A stretch of DNA of 35,522 nucleotides from Bdellovibrionales bacterium (GTDB taxonomy: Bacteria > Bdellovibrionota > Bdellovibrionia > Bdellovibrionales > UBA1609), in contig JAHDFM010000009.1 of NCBI GenBank assembly GCA_020628165.1, positions 1-35,522 of the forward strand, written 5' to 3'. Position 1 is the stretch's first letter, and the number at the start of each line of letters is the position of its first letter. The notes under the pieces were generated by a model. The model made no database searches. It worked only from the letters and a program-made list of their open reading frames with translations, and was not told the origin of the DNA. The translations under genes were made by a program, and so were the position numbers. Below, one piece after another: positions 15,693 through 23,765 of the stretch.

Positions 15693-17222
15693 ATGAGCGC
15701 ACAATTTGGTTTTAAAAATCATCAGGACTATTTGGCTGTGGCCAGTAAATTTAAATTAGGCTTTTTGCCAACAGAGCAATCTCACCCCAAGACTTGGAAC
15801 TTGTCTGAGCTTGCTGTGAACGACTTAAATCAAGCATTACTTGCTTTGAAAGATTTAGACCTCAATGTTTTAGATGTTTTGTTGTCTCGCACACAAGAAA
15901 TGCACGCCATGTCTGTACAAATCCGACAAGTGCTTGCAAGTGGCGGTCGGGTGTTTGTTTTTGGGTGTGGAGCTACAGGGCGACTTTCATTACTTATAGA
16001 GAGCTTGTGGAACAAACTCTATCCTGAAAAAACAGGTCAAGTGATGTCTTTTATGTCTGGTGGAGACATTGCCTTGGTGCAATCAGTAGAAGGTTTCGAA
16101 GATTTTACTCATTACGGAGCCAGGCAGTTAACTCAACTTGGGTTCACAGAAAAAGACATGCTGATATGCTCGACCGAAGGGGGAGAAACGCCCATTGTTA
16201 TTGGTGCTGCCTTAAAAGCCACTGAGATTTCAAAATACAAAACTTATTTTCTGTATTGCAATCCTACCGATGCCCTTGTCAATAATTTAGAACGTTCTAA
16301 AAAAGCTATTGAGCACAAAGACATTGTGCCTGTCGAATTATTTTGTGGCCCGATGGCTGTCGCTGGCAGCACGCGCATGCAAGCAAGCAGTATTTTGCAA
16401 ACCTTTATTGGTCTTTCATTATTTTTTGAGGACGAAGAGAGTATCATTAATGAAATTAAATCTTTTAAAAAGTTTTACAGTGACTTCAATATCAACGAAC
16501 TGAGACCTTTTATTGAAAAAGAGTCTGGTTTGTATATATCCTTTCAAAGGTTAACTTACCACACCGATCCCGGTGTGGCTTTAAATGTGTTCACCGACAC
16601 CACTGAACGTGCACCAACATTCAGTATGAAGCCCTTCGATCACCCGGATGAACTGTCTTTGCCGCTTTCACTCAGCTACATACAAGTCACATCCTCTGTC
16701 AATGCCATGGATGCCTGGGAGAAGCTCCTTTATCGGCAACCGAGAGCGCTCGATTGGGACGATGAAACAAAAAGGGTGTCGAGCTCTTATTTACAAAGTT
16801 TTGATTTCAGTTCAAAGGCCATAGAAAAACGACAAGGAGTCTCGGAAAGCTCACATCACTTTTTTATTTCAGAAAATGGCTCAAACATTATTTGGAAGCT
16901 AGATGAGTTTGAGCATGAGTTTGTGATTCCAGAAAATAGACACGAAGTCTTTCGACAGCTCTTTTTAAAGTATTTATTGAACACTCATTCCACGTTAGTG
17001 ATGGGTCGGATCAATCGCTATAAAAATAATCTCATGACATGGGTGAGCCCTAGTAACGGCAAATTGATTGACCGCACAGCCAGGTACATTGATTACTTCT
17101 TAAAAGAAGAGGATATAGAGTTGAGCTATGAGAATATTGTCGAAGAAATTTTTAAGGCCAATATCAGAAAAGACTGCTCAATTGTTATTGAAGTCTTCCA
17201 TAAATTAAAGGCTGAGGCGTGA
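15693..17222 (+). CDS. MurQ/GKRP-like SIS-domain protein
   Basis: This protein of about 509 residues resembles MurNAc-6-phosphate etherase (MurQ) and its longer relative, glucokinase regulatory protein. It has a phosphosugar-binding start, VFGCGATGRLSLLIESL; the Glu-containing block QSVEGFEDF, which aligns with a MurQ catalytic region; STEGGETP; and the family signature GPMAVAGSTRMQASS. A C-terminal half of about 250 residues is not found in MurQ (about 300), so the size is closer to GKRP. It may cleave or sense a phosphorylated amino sugar, for instance in peptidoglycan recycling. The ATG at 15693 is preferred over a TTG at 15669. Its stop overlaps the start of an MFS gene (GTGA). Confidence 0.75.
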   Translation: MSAQFGFKNHQDYLAVASKFKLGFLPTEQSHPKTWNLSELAVNDLNQALLALKDLDLNVLDVLLSRTQEMHAMSVQIRQVLASGGRVFVFGCGATGRLSLLIESLWNKLYPEKTGQVMSFMSGGDIALVQSVEGFEDFTHYGARQLTQLGFTEKDMLICSTEGGETPIVIGAALKATEISKYKTYFLYCNPTDALVNNLERSKKAIEHKDIVPVELFCGPMAVAGSTRMQASSILQTFIGLSLFFEDEESIINEIKSFKKFYSDFNINELRPFIEKESGLYISFQRLTYHTDPGVALNVFTDTTERAPTFSMKPFDHPDELSLPLSLSYIQVTSSVNAMDAWEKLLYRQPRALDWDDETKRVSSSYLQSFDFSSKAIEKRQGVSESSHHFFISENGSNIIWKLDEFEHEFVIPENRHEVFRQLFLKYLLNTHSTLVMGRINRYKNNLMTWVSPSNGKLIDRTARYIDYFLKEEDIELSYENIVEEIFKANIRKDCSIVIEVFHKLKAEA

Positions 17223-18529
17223 CCTTGTTTTCGTCTTTGTTTGCCAATAAAAAGTTTTCTCCCTTTTTTTGGGTGATGTTTTTATGTGCCTTCAATGACA
17301 ATATTATAAAAAATATTTTGATGATTCTGATTGCCTATAAGGGCGTTGAGCTTTTTGGTTTGGGTCCAGGGCCTTTAGTGGCTGTTGTGAGCGCTTTGTT
17401 TATTTTGCCTTTTGTGCTGTTCTCGCCGTATTCTGGAGTGTTGTCAGATAAGTACAACAGAGTGACGGTCACCAGATACGTCAAATGGGCGGAGCTGGTT
17501 ATCATGTTGATAGCAAGTATTGGTTTTGCAACAAACAACTATTATATTTTGATTTTCTCTCTTTTTTTGATGGGCACCCAGTCCACTTTTTTTGGACCTG
17601 TAAAATACAGCATTCCACCAGAGTTAGTGGCTAGACAAGATATTTCTATCGCCACTGGTTATATTGAGTTGGGAACTTTTATCGCCATTTTATTGGGGAC
17701 CATTTTAGGTGGTTATTTATCTAGCATCGACTCTTGGTTGTTGATTTCAGCAGTATTAGTCTTGGTGTCTGTTGTTGGAATTATATTTAGTTATCTACAG
17801 CCATTGAGTGATATAAAAACCAATACAGAGTTAACGTTGGGCTATAACATTCTCGCAGGGCATGGGAAACTTTACGCACTTATTAAAAAACAAGGGTTAG
17901 TACTGCGAGCCATTGTTTTGAATTCTATCTTTTGGTTCTTAGGAGCTGGCATATTGACGTTGTTGCCGACCTTTTGCAAAGACATGTTGCGTGCCAGTGA
18001 GCAAGTTGTCACTTTGTTTTTGGCTATTTTTACGGTTGGAATTGCAGTGGGTTCTATCGTCTGTGGCAAATTATCTAACCATAAAGTAGAGCTTGCTTTT
18101 GTTCCTCTGGCGGCTGTTGGTGTTTTGATTTTTAGTTTTGATCTTTACTGGATCAATCAAACAGTTGTTGCTCAGGATGGTTTAGCAAACCTTAGTCAGT
18201 ACTTAGATAGAAATCACTCTCTTAGGACAATGATAGACTTCTTCGCCATTTCTTTTTTTGGGGGTGTTTATATAGTCCCTCTTTACGCCTACTTTCAAGA
18301 GAGCTCACTTGAGGGAACTTTATCAAGAGTGATCGCTGCCAATAACATTATCAACGCCTTATTTATGGTGGTTGTTAGTGGCTTGATGATGTTACTGTTT
18401 TCATTTCAGTTAACGGCCTCTTTAAATATTCTTGTTGTATCAATATTGTTTTTTGTTGCGTCTATAGTTGTATTTTTCACATCATCACAGTTTAAAAAAG
18501 TATTTTTGAATAAATTTAATAAATCATAG
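17219..18529 (+). CDS. MFS transporter, LplT-like
   Basis: This 436-residue major-facilitator protein has about 12 membrane segments. It begins FFWVMFLCAFNDNIIKNILM, the DN start found in lysophospholipid transporters (LplT) and the transporter half of Aas-type fusions. The loop 2-3 motif is YSGVLSDKYNR, and GPVKYSIPPELV follows segment 4, again as in LplT. Its GTG start overlaps the stop of the SIS gene by four bases, so the pair is co-translated. That link suggests a sugar or cell-wall metabolite as cargo, while sequence similarity suggests lysophospholipid. The conflict is unresolved. Confidence 0.85.
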   Translation: MTLFSSLFANKKFSPFFWVMFLCAFNDNIIKNILMILIAYKGVELFGLGPGPLVAVVSALFILPFVLFSPYSGVLSDKYNRVTVTRYVKWAELVIMLIASIGFATNNYYILIFSLFLMGTQSTFFGPVKYSIPPELVARQDISIATGYIELGTFIAILLGTILGGYLSSIDSWLLISAVLVLVSVVGIIFSYLQPLSDIKTNTELTLGYNILAGHGKLYALIKKQGLVLRAIVLNSIFWFLGAGILTLLPTFCKDMLRASEQVVTLFLAIFTVGIAVGSIVCGKLSNHKVELAFVPLAAVGVLIFSFDLYWINQTVVAQDGLANLSQYLDRNHSLRTMIDFFAISFFGGVYIVPLYAYFQESSLEGTLSRVIAANNIINALFMVVVSGLMMLLFSFQLTASLNILVVSILFFVASIVVFFTSSQFKKVFLNKFNKS

Positions 18530-18740
18530 ATTTTTCAATTTAATGGTTAAGTATAGAGTTGCCAGCCTTCTGTTTTGTTAAAAGTTCTTAGACATTGTCA
18601 AATCTATAGACGGTCAAAAGCCTCTTTTTCTCAAAATGATTCAATTTTTTTGGCAATCACTTTGCAATTAATTACAGTGTTAGAGGGGACCTTTTTGTGT
18701 TTTCACTTTCAAATTAAATTTTTTTTAATGACTTTTAAGT

Positions 18741-18869
18741 AAGGTTGTTAGCTCATAAATAAATGAGCTCCATAAAGTCCTCGTGGGGTGGACTTTGAGT
18801 TTACTAATGACCACGTAATTATTTAAAAGTATTTGAGCGAAGACCAGTAGGGGGGTCTTCGCTTTTTTT
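18741..18869 (+). ncRNA. candidate structured small RNA ending in a terminator
   Basis: This stretch holds three hairpins in 120 bases: AGCTCAT/ATGAGCT (18750-18769), AAAGTCC/GGACTTT (18774-18796), and the terminator GCGAAGACC/GGTCTTCGC (18837-18862) with seven T. The loop of the second hairpin, CGTGG (18782-18786), is complementary to CCACG at 18811-18815, so an H-type pseudoknot can form. There is no reading frame, and the gene upstream ends 210 bases earlier. It could be an independent small RNA, or merely the long 3' UTR of the MFS transcript. No promoter is certain. Confidence 0.45.
18837..18869 (+). terminator. strong intrinsic terminator
   Basis: A nine-pair perfect stem, GCGAAGACC/GGTCTTCGC (18837-18845 and 18854-18862), with an eight-base loop and seven T. 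It ends four bases short of the stop of the convergent gene at 18873, for which it may also act as the 3' end. Confidence 0.9.
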
Positions 18870-18872
18870 ATG

Positions 18873-19259
18873 TTAAGAAAGTTTTATATCGACTTTGTGA
18901 GTGTGACCAGCACCCACTTCAGAATCTAAACTGAGTTCACCAGCAAATAACAATTGAGCAATGTTTTCTTGAGTGAGAGTTAAAAGGTGTGAGTGGCCAC
19001 TGTTTCCTTTGATATCCAATTGAAAACTTTCTTGTTCGCTGGCATTGATTTCACGCACAGAGAGAATTAAACCCTCTACTGAAACATCATCGAGATGATG
19101 ACCATGGTTAAAACTAATGTTCACTTTAAAGGTGAGCAAACCTTCTTTAAGAGGAACCGGCTGTTCAAGATCATTGGCCAAAGCCAGTTTCGGTAAACTT
19201 GCCAACGTGACAGCCGCCGTACCCATTTTAATTTTTTTAAGCAATTCTCTTCTTTTCAC
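18873..19259 (-). CDS. exported His-rich protein with GHxH motifs, unknown function
   Basis: This 128-residue protein begins MKRRELLKKIKMG, followed by a hydrophobic stretch ending LALA near residue 28. That is a short twin-arginine-like or ordinary signal peptide. The mature part is a small beta-rich domain with three histidine clusters: HGHH (52-55), GHSH (88-91) and GHTH (118-121). These could bind copper, zinc or another metal in the periplasm. No family name is recognised. The reading frame is complete and ends at the shared hairpin 18837-18862. It has no obvious partner gene. Confidence 0.75.
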   Translation of the reverse strand: MKRRELLKKIKMGTAAVTLASLPKLALANDLEQPVPLKEGLLTFKVNISFNHGHHLDDVSVEGLILSVREINASEQESFQLDIKGNSGHSHLLTLTQENIAQLLFAGELSLDSEVGAGHTHKVDIKLS

Positions 19260-19529
19260 AAAACCCTCCCCCAGGCATAAATGTTATCAAGGAAAGTTTT
19301 AGCAAGATTAAATCTGTTTTTGAATAGGAGTTGATAAATAGCTAATATTCTAAAAAAGAATACCTAAGTAAATTGTATATTAATATTTTGTAAGTTGATA
19401 TCAAAGGATTGTCGTTGTGAATGCTTAAAAAGAACCTTAAGGGGAATTAAGATTCTTTTGTAAAAATTAAACTTTAGTTAATGTGCAATCATAAGAAATT
19501 CACTTTAATTTGTAACAGGATCAAAGATA

Positions 19530-19982
19530 TCACTGACAAATGCGTTCAATTTTAACAACATCGCTGGTTGCATGACCGGTGTTGTCTTTGAACGAGTAGC
19601 CAAACACTTTGATGCCTTCAGCACCATCATCAAATAGTTGAAGGGCTCGAGATGTTTGCGCTCCACTTTTATTATCACCATAATTGATAAGACCAAAAGG
19701 GCAGGAGTAAATACGCTCATATCCTTTGTAATTCATTTGCCCTGGGATTAGAACTTCAATGTCAGGTTGATCACTTCTTTTTTGAACAAGTTTAAATTGG
19801 TCATTAGAAACTTTAGTGACAGAAATCTCATGAAGCTGAAACTCAATGGTAGAAACATTCCCTTTAAGATCTTCACGAACTTCCGAACAGGTCAAATCAG
19901 AAAAAGAAAACTCAGGACAAGCATTCATAGCCCAAGTGCCAGTACTTAGAAAAATAAATAATAAAGAAAACATACACCTCAT
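19530..19982 (-). CDS. small secreted protein, unknown function
   Basis: This 150-residue protein has a signal peptide with a likely cut after TWA (about residue 18). The mature part has four Cys (ACP, LTC, YSC and the penultimate residue RICQ), fitting two disulfides in the periplasm or outside the cell. The segment GLINYGDNKSGAQTSRALQLF and regular alternation suggest a compact beta fold. No known family is recognised. The upstream region carries the long hairpin element of 20138-20251, but on the plus strand. Confidence 0.7.
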   Translation of the reverse strand: MRCMFSLLFIFLSTGTWAMNACPEFSFSDLTCSEVREDLKGNVSTIEFQLHEISVTKVSNDQFKLVQKRSDQPDIEVLIPGQMNYKGYERIYSCPFGLINYGDNKSGAQTSRALQLFDDGAEGIKVFGYSFKDNTGHATSDVVKIERICQ

Positions 19983-20297
19983 AGATACCTCCGTAGAATA
20001 ATTAATTAAAATGAAATGTAGACTTAAAAACTAAACAAGAAAATCAGTAAAAAAACATTCCGCTTCAAGCAAAAGCAGCAAAAAAATACGCCAGACGCCC
20101 ATTTTCGTTTAATTTTATTTAAAAAAGAAGATTGCTAAAACAAGACCGACTCACCTGTCTCGCACGCAGTTCCGCGGGTGCGCTGCTCGCCAGTGGCGAG
20201 CGGTGCTGCCCGAGGCTGTTTGAGTACGAGACAGGTGTGTTGGTTTTGTTTGGGTCATATCTAAGGTCTACCAAAAAATAAAAGAACGAAAGAAAAG
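19983..20297. other. intergenic stretch of 315 bases with one structured element
   Basis: This space separates the 3' end of the RNase Y gene from the start of the secreted-protein gene. Apart from the GC-rich hairpin at 20138-20251 it is A/T-rich with no reading frame of note. The promoter of the secreted-protein gene must lie around 19985-20100 but is not distinct. Confidence 0.6.
20138..20251 (+). ncRNA. GC-rich 114-nt long hairpin, candidate structured RNA or element
   Basis: The whole stretch is one imperfect palindrome with loop AGT (20192-20194). From the outside in: AAACAAGACCGAC (from 20138) pairs with GTTGGTTTTGTTT; CACCTGTCTCG (20152-20162) pairs exactly with CGAGACAGGTG (20227-20237); then CAG, CC, CGGGT and the inner stem 20180-20191/20195-20206. 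At least five pairs are G-U on the plus strand and none is G-U on the minus strand, so folding as plus-strand RNA is favoured. Its base composition differs sharply from the A/T-rich surroundings. It may be a small RNA, a bidirectional terminator or a non-autonomous palindromic element. Confidence 0.55.
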
Positions 20298-21866
20298 TCA
20301 CTTTGCCATTTCGATGGCTTCACTCTTACGAACAACAGTGACTTTGATAAGCCCAGGGTAATTGCACTGATCTTCAATCTTTTTAGCAACTTCTTTACTG
20401 AGTGTAATAGCTCTACGGTCATCGACATCACGCGAATTCACCATAATGCGAACCTCTCGACCTGCACTCATAATATAAGTGTCTGTGACTTCTTTGAAGC
20501 TATTGCCAATCTCTTCAAGCTGCCCCATCTTTTGCATATAGGCATCAGCAGTGGAGCGTCTTGCACCTGGTCTGGCTCCCGACAAAGCGTCGGCGGCAAT
20601 AACTAGGTAACACAGTGGAGTGCTCGGTTGAACGTCGTAATGGTGAGCTCTAACGGCATGAACAATGTCATTAGCCTCTCCATTTTTTTCGATAAAGTCA
20701 GCGCCAATGACAGCGTGACCACCGTCAATACTGTGATCCATTGCTTTGCCAAGGTCATGTAAGACACCAGCGCGGCGTCCTTTGTGAATATCTAAGTTGA
20801 GTTCAGCTGAGAGAAGTCCACATAAGAAACCCACTTCACTACAATGAAAGTATTGGTTTTGGGCGTATGAATAACGGTAACGAAGTGCTCCCATCATATT
20901 TATAATGTTTGGACTCACCTTATTGAGTTTTAATTGGCGAAATAACTTAGTGCCGTCCATTTTAATTTTTTTGAAAAGGCTTTTTTTAGTTTTAACAATC
21001 ACACGTTGAATGCTTTTTTCGTCAACAGTTTTTTCGTGCAAAAGCTTTTCAAGGGTTAGGCGAGTGAGTTCTCTTCGGGCGGGATCAAACCCAGAAATAG
21101 AAATTGAATTCATCTCTTCATTGTAAATAAGATCAACCCCACATTCTTTTTCAATGAATTTAAAGTTGGCGTTGTCTGGGCCAAAAATTTTATTTTTAAC
21201 TTTTTCGTTGATCAAGTTTACAAAGTGATGGCCTCTTTCCGAGCAGTAAGGGCGCATAAATCGGTTGAGCGCAATTTCTATGATTTTTCTAGCTTTGCGT
21301 TCAGCCGTTCTTTCTATTTCTTCTTCGCGGTCGGTCTGCCAATTCGACATTCGAGTTTTGTAGTCTTCAAGAGTTTTTGTTGCTAGGCTTGTTTTGATGT
21401 CTTCTATTTCATTTTGAAATTGCGACTTGAGTGTGTCGTTGTATTTTTGTTTGTAGAGTGACAATTTTTCTTTGGCTTTTTTTAATGAGGACCTGATGTC
21501 ATTAAGGCCTTGAGTCTTGCCTTCGATGCGTTTTCTTTTTTTCTTGAGCTTTGATTTTATGTGACCTGTTTTTGATTTGAAATCTTTCTCGGCCTCATCT
21601 ATATGGCTCTTCAAAGATTCAATGCTCTCCATGTAGGTATTGATTTGCGATTCAGCGTTAATCTCAAGGTTGTGTTTAAATTCTTCAAACTCGAGAGTTT
21701 TTTCTTTGATGAGTTCATCGGCTTTTTGCTGAGCTTGGCTGACGATATCGTTGGCTTCGCTCTTGGCCTCTTTGATCACATTCAAGCGCACCAAGTAGCT
21801 CATTAAAACAATTAAAGAAAATCCAATAAGAAAACTGATAAAGCCCATTAATATTAACATGATCAC
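20298..21866 (-). CDS. rny: ribonuclease Y
   Basis: This 522-residue endoribonuclease begins mRNA decay at the membrane. The order is textbook: one N-terminal membrane segment (about 3-26), a long charged coiled coil (about 30-200), a KH RNA-binding domain (around 210-285, with ISISGFDPARRELTRLTLE), and an HD domain with VLHDLGKAMD, GGHAVIGADF and ADALSGARPGARRS, ending in a conserved IKVTVVRKSEA block. Length equals the usual 510-520. It is single, with an unusual hairpin element just beyond its 3' end. RNase Y occurs beyond Firmicutes, including in Bdellovibrio-type and other diderm groups. Confidence 0.95.
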   Translation of the reverse strand: MIMLILMGFISFLIGFSLIVLMSYLVRLNVIKEAKSEANDIVSQAQQKADELIKEKTLEFEEFKHNLEINAESQINTYMESIESLKSHIDEAEKDFKSKTGHIKSKLKKKRKRIEGKTQGLNDIRSSLKKAKEKLSLYKQKYNDTLKSQFQNEIEDIKTSLATKTLEDYKTRMSNWQTDREEEIERTAERKARKIIEIALNRFMRPYCSERGHHFVNLINEKVKNKIFGPDNANFKFIEKECGVDLIYNEEMNSISISGFDPARRELTRLTLEKLLHEKTVDEKSIQRVIVKTKKSLFKKIKMDGTKLFRQLKLNKVSPNIINMMGALRYRYSYAQNQYFHCSEVGFLCGLLSAELNLDIHKGRRAGVLHDLGKAMDHSIDGGHAVIGADFIEKNGEANDIVHAVRAHHYDVQPSTPLCYLVIAADALSGARPGARRSTADAYMQKMGQLEEIGNSFKEVTDTYIMSAGREVRIMVNSRDVDDRRAITLSKEVAKKIEDQCNYPGLIKVTVVRKSEAIEMAK

Positions 21867-21936
21867 AGTATATAAGTGATTGCATAAGAGGTCATGCTCT
21901 GTCTTTAAAAAGGGAGTTTGTTATTGGGGCGGCGAG

Positions 21937-22401
21937 TTAGTGCCAGCGATGGTAGGCAGGGTGGCCAGGCTTAACAGCCACAAATAGCCCCTCACAGGTG
22001 GCTGTGACTTTTTCATTGCAGGCGACTGTTGCAGTGATATTCGCTCTGTCATCTTTACTAACGTCAACGTTGGCTTCTAGGTGAAGCTCTTGTCCCGAGG
22101 GAGTCGGTCGCAGGAGTTTCACATTGAAATAGGCAGTGACCGTGCAAGGAGGGTGGTCGAGACCGAGTTTGTTCATTAAGTGCCAAGCCGCTGTCCAATT
22201 AGAATGACAATCTAAAATAGAGCCTATAATTCCGCCGTTGATCATGCCTGGAAAGGCTTCATGATGAGAATCTGGTAAGAAAGTGCTTCTAGTTTTTGTA
22301 GCACTCAAGGGGATGCTTTTTAATTTTAAACCCTTCTCATTGGCGGGGCCACAGCCGAAACAGATAGAATTAGGGGCATATTTGTCTTGTAAGTTTTCCA
22401 T
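21937..22401 (-). CDS. PaaI-family hotdog thioesterase
   Basis: This 154-residue hotdog-fold protein, probably an acyl-CoA thioesterase, starts with the family-like block NSICFGCGPANEKGLKLKS. It continues with FPGMINGGIIGSILDCHSNWTAAWHL (the helix of the hotdog), TAYFNVKLLRPTPSG and a C-terminal ATCEGLFVAV. The CFGCG start marks the 4HBT/PaaI group with an N-terminal cysteine pair. The substrate cannot be read from sequence. It is divergent from the lipoprotein gene at 22529. It may be loosely linked to the fatty-acid enzymes elsewhere in the window, but there is no operon evidence. Confidence 0.8.
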   Translation of the reverse strand: MENLQDKYAPNSICFGCGPANEKGLKLKSIPLSATKTRSTFLPDSHHEAFPGMINGGIIGSILDCHSNWTAAWHLMNKLGLDHPPCTVTAYFNVKLLRPTPSGQELHLEANVDVSKDDRANITATVACNEKVTATCEGLFVAVKPGHPAYHRWH

Positions 22402-22528
22402 GCAATCACAATAAAGCCAAATGAGTTAGAGTCAATCACAGATCTGCAGGTGTTGTATTATATTTTGAGTGTGATAACACGAAATTGAATTCAGAAAATT
22501 TGAAATGGATTTAATTTAGGAGATCTCT

Positions 22529-23764
22529 ATGAAATTATTACTCACGATCATTGTCTTGTCTGGCCTTTACATGGGCTGTGCCACAACAAATACAGCGGAT
22601 AACAACTTATCTCCCTTGCAAAAGAAAAATGCTGAAATCTTTGCGCGAGAAGCTAAGCAGCAAAAGCTCAATAAACTGGATCTCGACAGCACTAGTTACA
22701 TGGTAGAATCTATGGTTCCACCGATAAAAAAAGCCAGCGGCAAGTCTAGCGGTGGAGTCGAGTATCAAGAGTTCTCAGTAAAACTCATCAAGGTAGGGGA
22801 TCAAACGGACGGCCCAGGTTGCATTCAATACGATGATGAAATGACCACTGATTTTAAAGAGTACATCAAAGGATATCTTGGAGAATTGCAAAACACTCCT
22901 ATTTATTCTGGAGTCGATGTCACTGTGGTGGGAGCCACCCCAATGGTCAAGTATGACTATTTATTCAAAACAAAAGCAGAAGATGGAAGCGATGTAACTT
23001 ATAACTTGCAAAATATCACGGCCAAAGTGAATGGCATGACATTAACTTGCTCATGGATTGTCAATGGGTATGCAAATACATTTCAACGTTTTTTTAAAAC
23101 TATGATTGAAACGGCTCAAAGCAAAATGAATTACAATGACCCCGAAAAAGTAGATGCCACAGTTATTAACATAAACGGCGAAAATATTGGTTACGGGTTG
23201 ACTGAAATGTATCTTGGTGACGGTGTTGAAACTATTGTTTCAACGAGTGAGATGTTCATACCTCGCAGTAAAACAGACATTGCTCATACTTTTTCAAGCG
23301 ACTCCGAAGTTTTTAAAAACGGAGTGTTAACTCAAAAAGAATTCATCGAACTCAGTGACGGAAAGTACAATCTTAATTTAAGTTTAGTGAAGAAAAACAA
23401 GATCTATCAAGTGTCTGGAACCTATAAGGGACAAAAAGTCAGCTATAAGTTCCCAAAACTAAAAGACATGCATTACTCTGGAAGTATGTTCTTAACAGCA
23501 AAACAAAAGGCAAAGCTTGAAACGTTGAAAGTAGGCCAGGTATACACATATGATTATTACAATCCTTCAGTCGCTGTTTCGAAGCCTATTAAAATTTCAA
23601 CAGAAGTTTTAGAAAAAAATAGTAAAGGAATAAAGGTAAAGTCATCCTTAGCAGATACTATGACTGTAGAGTCCCTTGTTAAAAAAGGACATATCACAAA
23701 CTCTTCACTTAAAATGGGTCGTATGACCATCCAGATGGACAGCAAAGGCTCTAAAGGACTCTGA
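22529..23764 (+). CDS. lipoprotein of unknown function
   Basis: This 411-residue lipoprotein has a signal ending in lipobox LYMGC (Cys17), after which Ala-Thr-Thr does not suggest inner-membrane retention. The mature part is lysine-rich and beta-like. A repeated VDVTVVGATPMVKYDY/TAKVNGMTLTCSW region lies at about 130-180, and a C-terminal third contains KVGQVYTYDYYNPS. No known domain is recognised. The ATG has AGGAG seven bases upstream. The next gene starts one base after the stop, so this protein and the transglutaminase-like protein are made together and may act together in the envelope. Confidence 0.8.
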   Translation: MKLLLTIIVLSGLYMGCATTNTADNNLSPLQKKNAEIFAREAKQQKLNKLDLDSTSYMVESMVPPIKKASGKSSGGVEYQEFSVKLIKVGDQTDGPGCIQYDDEMTTDFKEYIKGYLGELQNTPIYSGVDVTVVGATPMVKYDYLFKTKAEDGSDVTYNLQNITAKVNGMTLTCSWIVNGYANTFQRFFKTMIETAQSKMNYNDPEKVDATVININGENIGYGLTEMYLGDGVETIVSTSEMFIPRSKTDIAHTFSSDSEVFKNGVLTQKEFIELSDGKYNLNLSLVKKNKIYQVSGTYKGQKVSYKFPKLKDMHYSGSMFLTAKQKAKLETLKVGQVYTYDYYNPSVAVSKPIKISTEVLEKNSKGIKVKSSLADTMTVESLVKKGHITNSSLKMGRMTIQMDSKGSKGL

Positions 23765-23765
23765 T

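Noticed and set aside
20138-20251. Integron attC site or retron RNA as an explanation of the hairpin
   Set aside because: No RYYYAAC/GTTRRRY core sites, integrase or reverse transcriptase gene nearby, and the stem is too perfect for attC.
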